Source: Hafnia alvei
GTDB lineage: Bacteria > Pseudomonadota > Gammaproteobacteria > Enterobacterales > Enterobacteriaceae
DNA length: 64,000 nucleotides
Reading direction: 5' to 3'
Assembly (NCBI RefSeq): GCF_034424155.1
Contig: NZ_CP139992.1
Location: forward strand, 1,256,012 to 1,320,011
A program made the translations under genes and the position numbers. Below, piece after piece: positions 47,548-57,203 of this stretch; within the stretch, counting starts at the first letter, position 1, and every line of letters begins with the position of its first letter. The notes beneath the pieces are model-generated. The model ran no database searches and had not been told where the DNA came from. It worked only from the letters and a program-made list of their open reading frames with translations.

Positions 47548-48606
47548 TTAGTGTGATTCTTGCCCTGAGGCTGAGGTTTGGGCTTCGCGCTTACGCTGTT
47601 CCGCCAGCTCATCTTTACGCTTTTGCTCCGCCAGTTCCCACGCTTCGTAGGCCATGACGACCTGTGCAACGACCGGATGACGTACCACGTCTTCACTGGT
47701 CAGGAAGTTGAAGCTGATCTCTTCGACGGAAGACAATACTTCAATCGCATGGCGTAATCCTGACTTCTGCGCGCGCGGTAAGTCGATCTGGGTGACGTCA
47801 CCGGTAATGACCGCTTTCGAGTTAAAACCGATACGCGTCAGGAACATCTTCATCTGTTCGATGGTGGTGTTTTGGCTTTCATCGAGAATGATAAACGCGT
47901 CATTCAACGTGCGTCCGCGCATGTAGGCAAGCGGGGCAACCTCGATGACGTTGCGCTCCATCAGTTTTTCAACGCGTTCAAAGCCGAGCATTTCGAACAA
48001 CGCATCATACAAGGGACGCAGGTAAGGATCGACTTTTTGGCTTAAGTCACCGGGTAAGAAGCCCAGCTTTTCACCGGCTTCTACCGCAGGACGGGTGAGC
48101 AAAATACGGCGAATTTCTTGGCGCTCTAAGGCATCAACCGCGGCAGCAACGGCAAGATAGGTTTTACCGGTACCCGCAGGGCCAACGCCAAAGGTAATAT
48201 CGTGATCCAACACGTTGGCGATGTACTGCGCCTGATTGGGCGTACGCGGCTTGATTACACCACGCTTGGTTTTGATATTAACGGCTTTGCCGTATTCAGG
48301 CACATGGTCAGACACCTGTTCCAAAATGCCACTCTCTTTGATGGCCAGATGGATTTGTTCAGGAATAATATCTGGAATGTGACCGCGCATTGGCGCCGTA
48401 TCAACATACAGATGGCGCAGGATATCTTTGGCGGCGTTGACGCAGGCCGCTTTACCCACCAGTTTGAACTGGTTATCGCGATGGCTGATTTCGATACCTA
48501 AACGGCGCTGTAGTTGCTTAATATTGTCATCAAACGGGCCACACAGGCTGTTTAGTCGCTGATTATCCGCCGGTTCTAATGCAAGTTCTTCAGTGATAAT
48601 GTTCAA
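47548..48606 (-). CDS. ybeZ: PhoH-like ATPase YbeZ
   Basis: 352 residues. KH-like N-terminal part, then Walker [34 protein letters not shown] and Walker [12 protein letters not shown] of PhoH ATPases. The C-terminus is a charged tail ([17 protein letters not shown]). It works with YbeY, encoded 26 bases downstream, in RNA metabolism. The 417-base gap before miaB is larger than in E. coli and carries a structured element. Confidence 0.96.
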   Translation of the reverse strand: MNIITEELALEPADNQRLNSLCGPFDDNIKQLQRRLGIEISHRDNQFKLVGKAACVNAAKDILRHLYVDTAPMRGHIPDIIPEQIHLAIKESGILEQVSDHVPEYGKAVNIKTKRGVIKPRTPNQAQYIANVLDHDITFGVGPAGTGKTYLAVAAAVDALERQEIRRILLTRPAVEAGEKLGFLPGDLSQKVDPYLRPLYDALFEMLGFERVEKLMERNVIEVAPLAYMRGRTLNDAFIILDESQNTTIEQMKMFLTRIGFNSKAVITGDVTQIDLPRAQKSGLRHAIEVLSSVEEISFNFLTSEDVVRHPVVAQVVMAYEAWELAEQKRKDELAEQRKREAQTSASGQESH

Positions 48607-49023
48607 ACTATTCCTCTGAGCTTATACCCATAACTAATAGCGTAAATGATACATGGCATTACGCCATTATTCTTCATCTGCGGGCTATTGTGACCAGAAT
48701 TGCCAATACGCTTCGCAATTTCTCATTATTCAATGGGGGAGGAAGTGCATAATTTCAACCCATTTTGTTTTTCATGTTAACTGAAATGCATTATAGAGCC
48801 GCCAGCAGGGATGCTGGTGGCAGGTTGAAGGCACACAGGATGTGTGCTCTGAAACCGGTCGGCCAAGCGACTCGGTAAAAGCGCGCGGGTATTGGGTGCG
48901 CGCGCTGGCGCACCCAATTCGGTCGCCGATACCCGTGTCTGCATAGAAGTGCGTTGGCTTAATAGGCGAACGAAATTTTACACCGCTCGCTCATTAACCT
49001 TAGAAATGTAAGAGCATCAAGCA
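48607..49023. other. Intergenic region ybeZ/miaB with a GC-rich foldable element
   Basis: Non-coding, about 417 bases. The left part is AT-rich. The right part (about 48830-48960) is GC-rich with strong inverted repeats: ATTGGGTGCG...CGCACCCAAT (48891-48918) and an alternative outer pair CGGGTAT...ATACCCG (48886-48935), so two folds compete. It does not match a tRNA or a riboswitch I know. It may be a dispersed intergenic repeat or a small RNA. Confidence 0.5.
48886..48935. repeat. Nested palindromic element between ybeZ and miaB
   Basis: A perfect 10-bp stem (ATTGGGTGCG at 48891, CGCACCCAAT at 48909, 8-base loop) nested in a 7-bp pair CGGGTAT/ATACCCG that shares bases with it. No T-run follows on either strand, so it is not a standard terminator. 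Only one copy is seen in this window. Confidence 0.45.
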
Positions 49024-50448
49024 CTAAGGCTGATAGCTCCCCACCCCCAACGCATCCTCTTTACGCGTGCGTGCAATAACCGACTCCGGTGACTCATGAA
49101 CGCGCAAATCCATCTGATCTTCGGTACGCACTAACACACCGCGCAGCGAGTTGGTTCTGACTTCGGTAATTTCTACATCCACGAAGGTGCCTACCAGCTC
49201 AGGTGAACCTTCGAAATTCACCACGCGGTTATTTTCAGTGCGGCCTGAGATTTCCATGACGTTTTTGCGTGATACCCCTTCCACCAAAATACGCTGCACG
49301 GTGCCGACCATTTTGCGGCTGTAGCTCTGTGCCTGCTGATTGATGCGGTCTTGCAAAATATACAGGCGCTGTTTTTTCTCTTCTTCAGAAACATCGTCAA
49401 CCATGTCGGCGGCTGGCGTACCTGGGCGCGGTGAGAAAACAAAGCTGTAGCTCACGTCGAAGTTGATTTCAGCGATCAGCTTCATGGTTTGCTCAAAATC
49501 TTCCTGCGTTTCACCGGGGAAGCCGACGATAAAGTCTGAGCTGATGAGAATATCCGGTCGCGCTTTACGCAGTTTGCGAATGATGGATTTGTATTCAAGT
49601 ACCGTATGGGTACGTTTCATCATATTGAGAACTCGGTCTGATCCGCTTTGTACCGGCAGATGCAGGAAGCTAACAAGCTCAGGCGTGTCTTCATACACGG
49701 CGATGATATCGTCGGTAAATTCAATCGGATGGCTGGTGGTGAAGCGAATGCGGTCGATTCCATCAATGGCGGCAACCAAGCGCAGCAGCTCGGCGAAAGT
49801 ACAAATATCGCCGTCGAACGAAGGGCCGCGATAGGCATTCACATTTTGCCCAAGCAGATTGACTTCGCGCACGCCTTGGGCGGCAAGCTGAGCAATTTCA
49901 AACAGCACGTCGTCGCATGGGCGGCTGACTTCTTCACCGCGGGTATAAGGCACCACGCAGTATGTGCAGTATTTATTACAGCCTTCCATGATGGAGACAA
50001 AGGCGCTTGGGCCGTCGGCACGCGGCTCGGGAAGCCGGTCGAATTTTTCGATTTCAGGAAAGCTCACGTCCACGATAGGGCTTTTGCTACCGCGAACCTT
50101 ATTAATCATTTCTGGCAAACGATGCAGCGTTTGTGGGCCAAAAACGATGTCGACATAGTGGGCGCGCTGGCGCAGCAGTTTGCCTTCCTGCGAGGCCACG
50201 CAGCCCCCAACGCCAATAATCACGTTTGGATTCGCTTCTTTGAGCAACTTCCAGCGGCCGAGTTGGTGGAAGACTTTCTCTTGGGCTTTCTCTCTAATTG
50301 AGCAGGTATTTAGCAGCAAGACATCTGCCTCTTCGGCATTTTCGGTCAGTTCGAAACCGTGCGTGCTGCCCAGTAAATCTGCCATTTTAGATGAGTCATA
50401 CTCATTCATCTGGCAGCCCCAGGTTTTAATATGCAGTTTTTGTGTCAT
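49024..50448 (-). CDS. miaB: tRNA-2-methylthio-N6-dimethylallyladenosine synthase
   Basis: 474 residues, E. coli length. N-terminal UPF0004 domain with the cluster cysteines ([32 protein letters not shown]), radical-SAM CNKYCTYC, and a C-terminal TRAM domain (about 380-445). It adds the methylthio group at position 37 of tRNAs reading UNN codons. First gene of the miaB-ybeZ-ybeY-corC-lnt run; divergent from ubiF. Confidence 0.98.
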   Translation of the reverse strand: MTQKLHIKTWGCQMNEYDSSKMADLLGSTHGFELTENAEEADVLLLNTCSIREKAQEKVFHQLGRWKLLKEANPNVIIGVGGCVASQEGKLLRQRAHYVDIVFGPQTLHRLPEMINKVRGSKSPIVDVSFPEIEKFDRLPEPRADGPSAFVSIMEGCNKYCTYCVVPYTRGEEVSRPCDDVLFEIAQLAAQGVREVNLLGQNVNAYRGPSFDGDICTFAELLRLVAAIDGIDRIRFTTSHPIEFTDDIIAVYEDTPELVSFLHLPVQSGSDRVLNMMKRTHTVLEYKSIIRKLRKARPDILISSDFIVGFPGETQEDFEQTMKLIAEINFDVSYSFVFSPRPGTPAADMVDDVSEEEKKQRLYILQDRINQQAQSYSRKMVGTVQRILVEGVSRKNVMEISGRTENNRVVNFEGSPELVGTFVDVEITEVRTNSLRGVLVRTEDQMDLRVHESPESVIARTRKEDALGVGSYQP

Positions 50449-50691
50449 CGATTTGCCATTGCTTTATGCAGGTGGATTTCGGACAGACCGGCACTGTTAT
50501 CTAAAGCGGATAAAGCATCGGGTGAAAATCGCCCTAGATATTAAAAGGTAGAGGTGTCGGAACAAGCCCATACGCAGGTCGGCTATTGTAATCTTTGCCT
50601 TAGGTCATGACTACCCTATAACCTCACGCTTTGTGCACGGAATCAAAGGTAAAATCCGGTACAATGGCGAAATATATCAGCGGGAGGATTT

Positions 50692-51867
50692 ATGGCCGAG
50701 CATAAAAGTGATGTTGTCGTTATCGGAGGCGGCATGGTGGGGGCGGCAGCCGCGTTGGGGTTGGCCCAGGCCGGTTTTACTGTCACGGTTGTTGAAAACC
50801 GTACGCCTCGTCCATTCGATGCGTCACAGCCACCTGATTTACGAATATCGGCTATTAGTGCTTCATCGGTGGCGTTGTTAGAGAGTTTAGGCGTATGGAA
50901 AACCGTACGTCACATGCGCAGTGCGGCCTATCGTGGTTTAGAAACCTGGGAGTGGGAAGCATCTCGCGTCAGTTTCAGCGCCCAAGAGCTGGGTATTCCA
51001 GAGCTCGGCTATATGCTAGAAAACGAAGTGTTGCAGCTTGCGCTTTGGCAGCATTTAGAGCAGATGCCTAATATTTCGCTGATGGTTCCTGCTGAATTAA
51101 AAACCATCGTGCCAGGCCAAGACGTATGGAACGTGGAATTGAGCGACGGCCGTGAAATTGAAACCAAGCTGGTTTTAGGTGCCGATGGCGCAAACTCTCT
51201 GGTGCGCGCTCAGGCGGGCATAGGCGTGCGTGGTTGGCAATATCGTCAATCATGCATGCTGATAACCGTTCAAACGCTGGAAGACCCCTTAGACGTCACG
51301 TGGCAGCAGTTTACGCCGCAGGGGCCGCGCGCTTTTCTGCCGCTGTGGGATAATTGGGCTTCGCTGGTCTGGTATGACAGTCCCGCTAGGATCCGTCAGC
51401 TTATGGCATTGCCAATGTCGCGGCTTACGCAAGAAATCAAACAAACCTTCCCCGCTCGTTTGGGCGATGTAACGGCAATAGCCGCTGGATCGTTTCCTCT
51501 GGTGCGTCGTCATGCAAACCGTTACGTGCAAAGTGGTTTGGCTTTGCTTGGCGATGCGGCGCACACCATTAATCCATTGGCAGGGCAGGGCGTTAATCTG
51601 GGATATCGCGACGTAGATGTGCTGTTGGACGTGGTGATCAATGCACGTCAGCAGGGTGAAATCTGGCACAGCGAGGAAATTCTGAAACGCTATCAGCACC
51701 GCCGTCGCCCAGATAATTTACTCATGCAGGCCGGTATGGATCTGTTTTATAGCGCTTTCAGCAACGAGCTTAAGCCGCTACAGCTGGTGCGAAATTTAGG
51801 GTTGATGGCAGCGGAGCGCTCTGGAGAGTTAAAAAAACGCGCGTTGAAGTATGCGTTGGGGTTGTAG
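50692..51867 (+). CDS. ubiF: 3-demethoxyubiquinol 3-hydroxylase UbiF
   Basis: 391 residues. FAD-binding GGGMVGAAAALGLAQAG at the N-terminus, the GD motif GDAAHTINPLAGQGVNLG, and LVLGADGANSLVRAQAG of the UbiH/UbiF/VisC family. It puts the last hydroxyl on the ubiquinone ring. GGGAGGA lies before the ATG. Next to the glutamine tRNA operon and opposite miaB, as in E. coli, which identifies it as UbiF rather than UbiH or UbiI. Confidence 0.95.
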   Translation: MAEHKSDVVVIGGGMVGAAAALGLAQAGFTVTVVENRTPRPFDASQPPDLRISAISASSVALLESLGVWKTVRHMRSAAYRGLETWEWEASRVSFSAQELGIPELGYMLENEVLQLALWQHLEQMPNISLMVPAELKTIVPGQDVWNVELSDGREIETKLVLGADGANSLVRAQAGIGVRGWQYRQSCMLITVQTLEDPLDVTWQQFTPQGPRAFLPLWDNWASLVWYDSPARIRQLMALPMSRLTQEIKQTFPARLGDVTAIAAGSFPLVRRHANRYVQSGLALLGDAAHTINPLAGQGVNLGYRDVDVLLDVVINARQQGEIWHSEEILKRYQHRRRPDNLLMQAGMDLFYSAFSNELKPLQLVRNLGLMAAERSGELKKRALKYALGL

Positions 51868-51913
51868 ACCACGAGCAATGTGCTGACTGCCTACGAGATC
51901 GAGATACACGGGG

Positions 51914-51976
51914 GCGACCGTAGGGTGGGGCGCTCCGGCAGCTAAAGCTGCTACGACCCCATCCCTACGATTCCCC
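51914..51976. repeat. Palindromic intergenic element after ubiF
   Basis: CGTAGGGTGGGG (51919) pairs imperfectly with CCCCATCCCTACG (51957), and between them CAGCTAAAGCTG folds by itself, making a clover-like element bounded by GGGGGCGA...TTCCCCC. It is non-coding and has no T-run. It looks like a short dispersed repeat; I see no second full copy in this window. Confidence 0.45.
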
Positions 51977-52033
51977 CTAAAATCAGGCTTAATTATTGAT
52001 AACGACTATTCACCGCTGAAGAAAATCAAGATG

Positions 52034-52064
52034 AAAAAAAGCTCGCTAAAAGCGAGCTTTTTTT
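52034..52064. terminator. Bidirectional terminator between ubiF and the tRNA operon
   Basis: AAAAAAAGCTCGCT-AAA-AGCGAGCTTTTTTT: a stem of at least 8 GC-rich pairs with T-runs on both strands. It ends the leftward tRNA operon just after its last tRNA and can also end the ubiF transcript. Confidence 0.92.
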
Positions 52065-52066
52065 AT

Positions 52067-52141
52067 TGGCTGGGGTACGAGGATTCGAACCTCGGAATGC
52101 TGGTATCAGAAACCAGAGCCTTACCGCTTGGCGATACCCCA
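52067..52141 (-). tRNA. glnX: tRNA-Gln (CTG)
   Basis: 75 bases including encoded CCA. Anticodon loop TTCTGAT gives CTG; acceptor TGGGGTA pairs with TACCCCA; T-arm GGTTCGAATCC is intact. Last of seven tRNAs transcribed leftward; corresponds in order to E. coli glnX. Confidence 0.97.
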
Positions 52142-52208
52142 ATTGTTTGGGTGTTACTACATTGCGTCTTTTGACGCGTAAACCTGTTTAAAACAGATTT
52201 ACGAAATT

Positions 52209-52283
52209 TGGCTGGGGTACGAGGATTCGAACCTCGGAATGCTGGTATCAGAAACCAGAGCCTTACCGCTTGGCGATACCCCA
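52209..52283 (-). tRNA. glnV: tRNA-Gln (CTG)
   Basis: 75 bases including CCA, anticodon CTG, with the same tRNA sequence as the copy at 52067 as far as I can read. Corresponds to E. coli glnV, the supE locus. Two identical copies raise the dose of this isoacceptor. Confidence 0.97.
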
Positions 52284-52285
52284 AA

Positions 52286-52362
52286 TGGTGGCTACGACGG
52301 GATTCGAACCTGTGACCCCATCATTATGAGTGATGTGCTCTAACCAACTGAGCTACGTAGCC
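52286..52362 (-). tRNA. metU: tRNA-Met (CAT), elongator
   Basis: 77 bases including CCA. GGCTACGTAGCTCAGTTGG start and anticodon CAT in CACTCATAATG; the sequence is the elongator, not the initiator, type (first acceptor pair G-C present). Only two bases separate it from the downstream Gln tRNA. Corresponds to E. coli metU. Confidence 0.96.
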
Positions 52363-52407
52363 AACTCAAGGAAACTCTATATTACGTAATTCTATTAGCC
52401 AATTCTA

Positions 52408-52482
52408 TGGCTGGGGTACCAGGATTCGAACCTGGGAATGCTGGGATCAAAACCCAGTGCCTTACCGCTTGGCGATACCCCA
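52408..52482 (-). tRNA. glnW: tRNA-Gln (TTG)
   Basis: 75 bases including CCA; anticodon loop TTTTGAT gives TTG. Acceptor and T-arm as in the other Gln tRNAs but with different anticodon stem CTGGG/CCCAG. Corresponds to E. coli glnW. Confidence 0.97.
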
Positions 52483-52522
52483 ATCGGGAATAGAATTCAC
52501 TAGACCTTTTCGAGGAAAAGGA

Positions 52523-52597
52523 TGGCTGGGGTACCAGGATTCGAACCTGGGAATGCTGGGATCAAAACCCAGTGCCTTACCGCTTGGCGATACCCCA
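52523..52597 (-). tRNA. glnU: tRNA-Gln (TTG)
   Basis: 75 bases including CCA, anticodon TTG, identical in reading to the copy at 52408. Corresponds to E. coli glnU. Confidence 0.97.
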
Positions 52598-52623
52598 TCC
52601 GCTGCAAAACCGAGTCGTTTAAA

Positions 52624-52708
52624 TGGTGCGGGAGACGAGACTTGAACTCGTACACCTTGCGGCGCTAGAACCTAAATCTAGTGCGTCTACCAATTTCGCC
52701 ACTCCCGC
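52624..52708 (-). tRNA. leuW: tRNA-Leu (TAG)
   Basis: 85 bases including CCA, with a long variable arm typical of class II tRNAs. Anticodon loop TTTAGGT gives TAG; acceptor GCGGGAG pairs with CTCCCGC. Corresponds to E. coli leuW. Confidence 0.97.
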
Positions 52709-52736
52709 TCATTTAATCGAAGGTGTTGAAAATAGA

Positions 52737-52813
52737 TGGTGGCTACGACGGGATTCGAACCTGTGACCCCATCATTATGAGTGATGTGCTCTAACCAACT
52801 GAGCTACGTAGCC
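52737..52813 (-). tRNA. metT: tRNA-Met (CAT), elongator
   Basis: 77 bases including CCA, anticodon CAT, identical in reading to the copy at 52286. First gene of the seven-tRNA operon metT-leuW-glnU-glnW-metU-glnV-glnX, an order fully conserved with E. coli. Its promoter should lie in 52814-52990. Confidence 0.96.
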
Positions 52814-52994
52814 ATCTATTTTTCGCCAACCTTCATCGGCGTTGCGGGGCGCATTATGCGTATATGAGAAAGTTGCGTCAACCCCTTTTTTATCGGAAAA
52901 GGGCATCTTAGGCACGTTTGCGCGGGGATTATACAGCTCGGTGAGAAAATCAACAAAATTCAGGCTTATTAATAGGGTAAAACGGCGTTATCGA

Positions 52995-53027
52995 TAAAAA
53001 AACGGCGAACCTAAAAAGTTCGCCGTT
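52995..53027 (-). terminator. Terminator of asnB
   Basis: On the minus strand AACGGCGAAC-TTTTTAG-GTTCGCCGTT is followed by TTTTT: a 10-bp stem plus U-tract 27 bases after the asnB stop. Confidence 0.93.
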
Positions 53028-53053
53028 TGGTGGGTAGATGAATTTTTAAATCA

Positions 53054-54721
53054 CTACTTTTGATAAGCCGACTGATGTACGCCTACAGCACGCCCTGACG
53101 GGTCATCCATTTTTTTGAAAGATTCATCCCATTCAATCGCTTTTGCCGAAGAACAGGCAACGGAAGGGCCGCCCGGAACGCACTCTGCGGCGCTAGGCAC
53201 GGGGAATAACTCTTCAAAAATTTCACGATACAAATAGCCTTCTTTCGAGTTTGGCGTGTTGTATGGGAAACGGAAGTGCGCATTTGCCAACATTTGATCG
53301 CTAATCTGCTGATTCGCGGTTTCTTTTAAGGTATCGATCCAGCTATAGCCGACGCCGTCGGAGAACTGTTCTTTCTGACGCCATGCGACGCTGGCTGGCA
53401 GATAGGATTCAAAACATTCACGTAAGATGTATTTCTCCATTTTGCCGTTGCCGCACATTTTATCTTGTGGGTTTAGGCGCATAGCGACGTCGAGGAATTT
53501 TTTATCCAAGAAAGGAACACGTGCCTCAACGCCCCACGCTGACATCGCCTTGTTAGCACGGGCGCAGTCATACATATGCAGAGCCAGCAGCTTACGCACG
53601 GTTTCTTCGTGGAACTCTTTGGCGTTTGGAGCTTTATGGAAGTAGAGGTATCCGCCAAAGACCTCATCGGCTCCTTCGCCGGAAAGCACCATCTTGATGC
53701 CCATGGCTTTTATCTTACGTGCCATCAGATACATTGGCGTTGAGGCGCGGATGGTGGTCACGTCATAGGTTTCGATGTGATAAATCACGTCGCGAATTGC
53801 GTCTAATCCTTCTTGCACCGTGAAATGAATTTCGTGATGCACCGTGCCAAGATGGTTAGCCACTTCCTGCGCGGCTTTTAAATCCGGAGATCCTTCCAAA
53901 CCCACGGCGAAAGAGTGCAGCTGTGGCCACCATGCTTCGCTGCGTTCACCGTCTTCAACGCGGCGAGCGGCAAATTTTTTGGTAATGGCGGAGATCACCG
54001 AGGAGTCGAGCCCGCCAGACAGCAGCACGCCGTAAGGGACGTCAGACATCAGATGGCTTTTGACCGACTCTTCCAAGGCTTCTTTCAATTGTGCTGCGTC
54101 AGTGTGGTTATCTTTGACGTTATCGAACTCAAACCAGTCGCGTTGGTAGTAGCTATGAATTTCGCCATCGTCGCTCGACATGTAGCTGCCTGCCGGGAAT
54201 TCTTTGATGGTGCGGCAAACCGGAACCAGAGCTTTCATCTCTGACGCGACGTAGAAGTTGCCATGTTCGTCATAACCCATATACAGCGGAATAATTCCGA
54301 GATGATCGCGGCCAATCAAATAGCTGTTTTTTTCTGCGTCATATAAAACAAAGGCAAACATGCCCTGCAGTTCGTCTAAGAATGCAGAACCTTGCTCTTC
54401 GTATAGCGCCAAAATGACTTCACAGTCAGAGGCCGTTTGGAATTCATAACGACCTTCGAAACGCTGGCGCAGAGCCTGATGGTTATAAATTTCACCATTC
54501 ACGGCAAGAATATGGGTGTGCGCGGCATTGTACAAAGGCTGGGCGCCGTTGTTGACGTCAACGATAGACAGGCGCTCATGTGCCAGAATCGCGTTGTCAG
54601 AAGCGTAAATGCCGGACCAATCTGGGCCACGATGACGCATCAGGCGTGATAGCTCGAGCGCTTTTTTGCGCAGCTCAACAGGATCGGTTTTTAAATCAAG
54701 CACACCAAAGATAGAACACAT
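53054..54721 (-). CDS. asnB: Asparagine synthase B (glutamine-hydrolysing)
   Basis: 555 residues (E. coli 554). Starts MCSIFGV, so Cys2 becomes the N-terminal nucleophile of the glutaminase domain after Met removal; RGPDWSGIY and NGEIYNHQALR follow. The synthetase half has the ATP-binding LLSGGLDSSVIS. It makes asparagine from aspartate, ATP and glutamine. Between the tRNA operon and nagD as in E. coli. Confidence 0.98.
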   Translation of the reverse strand: MCSIFGVLDLKTDPVELRKKALELSRLMRHRGPDWSGIYASDNAILAHERLSIVDVNNGAQPLYNAAHTHILAVNGEIYNHQALRQRFEGRYEFQTASDCEVILALYEEQGSAFLDELQGMFAFVLYDAEKNSYLIGRDHLGIIPLYMGYDEHGNFYVASEMKALVPVCRTIKEFPAGSYMSSDDGEIHSYYQRDWFEFDNVKDNHTDAAQLKEALEESVKSHLMSDVPYGVLLSGGLDSSVISAITKKFAARRVEDGERSEAWWPQLHSFAVGLEGSPDLKAAQEVANHLGTVHHEIHFTVQEGLDAIRDVIYHIETYDVTTIRASTPMYLMARKIKAMGIKMVLSGEGADEVFGGYLYFHKAPNAKEFHEETVRKLLALHMYDCARANKAMSAWGVEARVPFLDKKFLDVAMRLNPQDKMCGNGKMEKYILRECFESYLPASVAWRQKEQFSDGVGYSWIDTLKETANQQISDQMLANAHFRFPYNTPNSKEGYLYREIFEELFPVPSAAECVPGGPSVACSSAKAIEWDESFKKMDDPSGRAVGVHQSAYQK

Positions 54722-55063
54722 AGATTTCTCCCATACTGCATTGTCTAGTTGTGACGTTGTGGGTCAGTTTAAGGCGGTAAAAGATTATTGATTTACGACT
54801 CAGAGAGGCGTTTACCGCTGCTATAAATAATAAATTGCGTCAAAACCTGAATAGAATGCAAGCGCTTTAGCGTAATGGTGAGAAATAGTCAGTTGGCATA
54901 CTTAAAAACTTAATGATTGTTCATTTTTTTAAGTGAATTATTGATGAATCGATAATTTTTTAGCGTTCATTGTAGAAACGATAAAAAGCAGCGCAGAAAA
55001 AAGTGAAGAAAAAAACGAGGAGAATCGCGTCTGGCCAAGCAGACCAGACGCAAAGGGGTAACG
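54722..55063. other. Intergenic region upstream of asnB
   Basis: About 340 bases, AT-rich in the middle, holding the asnB promoter and, on the right, the nagBACD terminator. Runs such as TTATTGATTTACGACTC and TTTTTTAAGTGAATTATTGATG are present, but I cannot assign promoter boxes with confidence. No gene or RNA was recognised. Confidence 0.5.
55004..55051 (-). terminator. Terminator of the nagBACD operon
   Basis: GCGTCTGG-CCAAGCAGA-CCAGACGC, an 8-bp stem 13 bases after the nagD stop; on the minus strand it is followed by GATTCTCCTCGTTTTTTTC, a late U-tract. Confidence 0.75.
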
Positions 55064-55816
55064 TTAGATTATGTCAATATCGGCAACGGAGGGATAAATG
55101 TAGTTAGGGCGGAACGGCATGTTATCGACGTCGTTTAACGTAGAAACGCCGGATAGCACTAATATCGTTTCTAGCCCCGCTTGGAAGCCTGCCAGAATAT
55201 CGGTATTCAGATTATCACCGATGATTACGGTGCTTTCTGAATGGGCCTGCATTTTGTTGAGCGCGGCACGAATAATCCACGGGCTCGGTTTGCCAACGTA
55301 GAATGGCTTGCGGCCTGAAATGAGTTCAATTGGCGCACACAGGGCACCACAGGCGGGGTAAAAGCCACGACCGTGTGTATCTGGATTCGTCGCGATAAAC
55401 CGTGCGCCGTTAACTACGAAGTAAGAGGCCTTATGGATCATTTCCCAGTTATACGAACGGGTTTCACCAACGATAACAAAATCAGGGTTGATATCGGTAA
55501 TGGTAAAGCCTGCTTTATATAATTCGTGAATTAACGCACCTTCACCAATCACATAGGCTTTTTTCCCTTCTTGACGCTTGAGAAAATCGGCGGTGGCCAT
55601 GGCTGAGGTGTAAAACACGCTTTCAGGAACATCAAGCCCGGCGGCTGCGAAGCGGTTCGCCAGATCCTGCGCGGTTTGAGAAGGGTAGTTGGTCAGAATG
55701 ACGAGAGGAATGTCTTTTTCTTGAATACGTGCCAGAAATTTATCTGCACCCGGAACCGGAGTGTTGTCGTGCATCAAAACGCCGTCGATGTCACAAATAA
55801 TACTTTTGATTGTCAT
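55064..55816 (-). CDS. nagD: HAD-superfamily nucleotide phosphatase NagD
   Basis: 250 residues from ATG 55816 (MTIKSIICDIDGVLMHD), the E. coli length; the frame extends ten codons upstream without support. HAD motif I DIDGV (nucleophile and acid/base aspartates), motif II LTNYPSQ, C-terminal VIIGDNLNTDILAGFQ. It dephosphorylates nucleoside monophosphates such as UMP; a role in amino-sugar use is assumed from its operon. Last gene of nagBACD. Confidence 0.96.
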   Translation of the reverse strand: MTIKSIICDIDGVLMHDNTPVPGADKFLARIQEKDIPLVILTNYPSQTAQDLANRFAAAGLDVPESVFYTSAMATADFLKRQEGKKAYVIGEGALIHELYKAGFTITDINPDFVIVGETRSYNWEMIHKASYFVVNGARFIATNPDTHGRGFYPACGALCAPIELISGRKPFYVGKPSPWIIRAALNKMQAHSESTVIIGDNLNTDILAGFQAGLETILVLSGVSTLNDVDNMPFRPNYIYPSVADIDII

Positions 55817-55897
55817 GGATTTATTACTCGTTAAGTTGACAAGCACAAATCATATCATGCTTGTCAGCTAACGCAGCAGCTTCAAATAAGCAAAGAA

Positions 55898-57133
55898 CTA
55901 GTGCGGATGTTGCCCTTCCAGCAGGCGCTGTAGCAATACACCGTTGAGCATGGCTCGCTTCACCAGCGCAAATGCCCCAATGGCTGAGCGATGATCTAAT
56001 TCAGAGGTGACCACTGGTAAATTAATGCGGAAATTCTTCAAAGCTTGCGTATTGATACAGCTTTGAATGGCAGGCAGCAGCGTTTTTTCTGCTTCGATAA
56101 TTTCGCCCGCGATAACCACTTTCTGCGGGTTAAACATGTTAATCGCAATCGCAATAGCGCGGCCAAGATAACGGCCAACCAATTCAATGACTTCTGTTGC
56201 TAGTGCGTCGCCTTTATTTGCTGCTTTACAGATTGCGGTTATACTACAATCGTCCAACGAGAGTTTGCTTGGATAGCCTTGTTCGAGCAGATGACGAACG
56301 CGTTGTTCAATGGCGGCGTTGGCGGCCACGGTTTCCAAGCAGCCGAAATTCCCGCAGTGGCAACGTTCGCCTAATGGATCGATTTGGATGTGACCAATCT
56401 CACCGACGTTGCCTTTACTGCCGAGAAATATTTTCTCATTCACGATGATGCCAGCACCGGTTCCTCGGTGTAGGCGTACCAGCATTGAATCTTCACAGTC
56501 GCGGGTGGCGCCGAAATAGTGTTCAGCTAAAGCAAGGCTACGAATATCGTGCCCCACAAAGCTGGTGACGTTAAATCGATCTTCCAGCGCATTAACCAAC
56601 GGCCAATCGTTAACGGTAATATGCGGCATGTAGCGCACAATCCCATGCTGTGGATCGACTAATCCGGGCAGGATCACCGCAATGGCAATCAGCTCGCGGA
56701 TTTTACGCTGGTAGGTGAGCATGAACTGCTCAATGTTATTCAGCAGTGCATTTTCCACTGTTTCCTGAGTACGTTCAGGCAACGGGTAGTGCTCTTCGGC
56801 CAGCGACTTTCCACTCATATCGTACAGCGTGATGGTGGCGTCGTGACGCCCTAAGCGGATGGCAATGGTATTGAAGAGGCGGGTTTCTGTCACAATGGAA
56901 ATGGCACGGCGGCCACCGGTAGACGCTTGCTGATCGACTTCTTTGATCAGCCCGCGCTCCAGTAGCTGGCGGGTAATTTTGGTGACGCTAGCGGGGGCAA
57001 GCTGGCTTAGTTCGGCAATTTGAATGCGCGAAATAGGGCCTTGTAGATCGATCAAACGGTAAACAGCGGCGCTGTTAAGTTGTTTAACCAGATCTACGTT
57101 ACCAATTTGTCCTTGTCCGCCTGTGGTCATCAA
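55898..57133 (-). CDS. nagC: N-acetylglucosamine repressor NagC
   Basis: 411 residues (E. coli 406); two ATGs at 57133 and 57130 are possible starts. Winged helix with VKQLNSAAVYRLIDLQGPIS and SQLAPASVTKITRQLLERG, then a ROK domain with the zinc cluster CHCGNFGCLE and IHRGTGAGII-like sugar site. It represses nag genes and regulates chitin and glm genes, with GlcNAc-6-phosphate as inducer. In the operon it regulates; candidate operators lie at 59300, 59393 and 63904. Confidence 0.97.
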   Translation of the reverse strand: MMTTGGQGQIGNVDLVKQLNSAAVYRLIDLQGPISRIQIAELSQLAPASVTKITRQLLERGLIKEVDQQASTGGRRAISIVTETRLFNTIAIRLGRHDATITLYDMSGKSLAEEHYPLPERTQETVENALLNNIEQFMLTYQRKIRELIAIAVILPGLVDPQHGIVRYMPHITVNDWPLVNALEDRFNVTSFVGHDIRSLALAEHYFGATRDCEDSMLVRLHRGTGAGIIVNEKIFLGSKGNVGEIGHIQIDPLGERCHCGNFGCLETVAANAAIEQRVRHLLEQGYPSKLSLDDCSITAICKAANKGDALATEVIELVGRYLGRAIAIAINMFNPQKVVIAGEIIEAEKTLLPAIQSCINTQALKNFRINLPVVTSELDHRSAIGAFALVKRAMLNGVLLQRLLEGQHPH

Positions 57134-57203
57134 TTTATTACCCGCTTATAAAAATAGAGCTCAAGTTAATAAAGAAAGCACGCAGACTGATGTACGTTCT
57201 CTC

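Noticed and set aside
52067-52813. CRISPR-like or tandem repeat array from the near-identical blocks
   Set aside because: The repeats are seven tRNA genes (Gln x4, Met x2, Leu) with intact anticodons and CCA ends.
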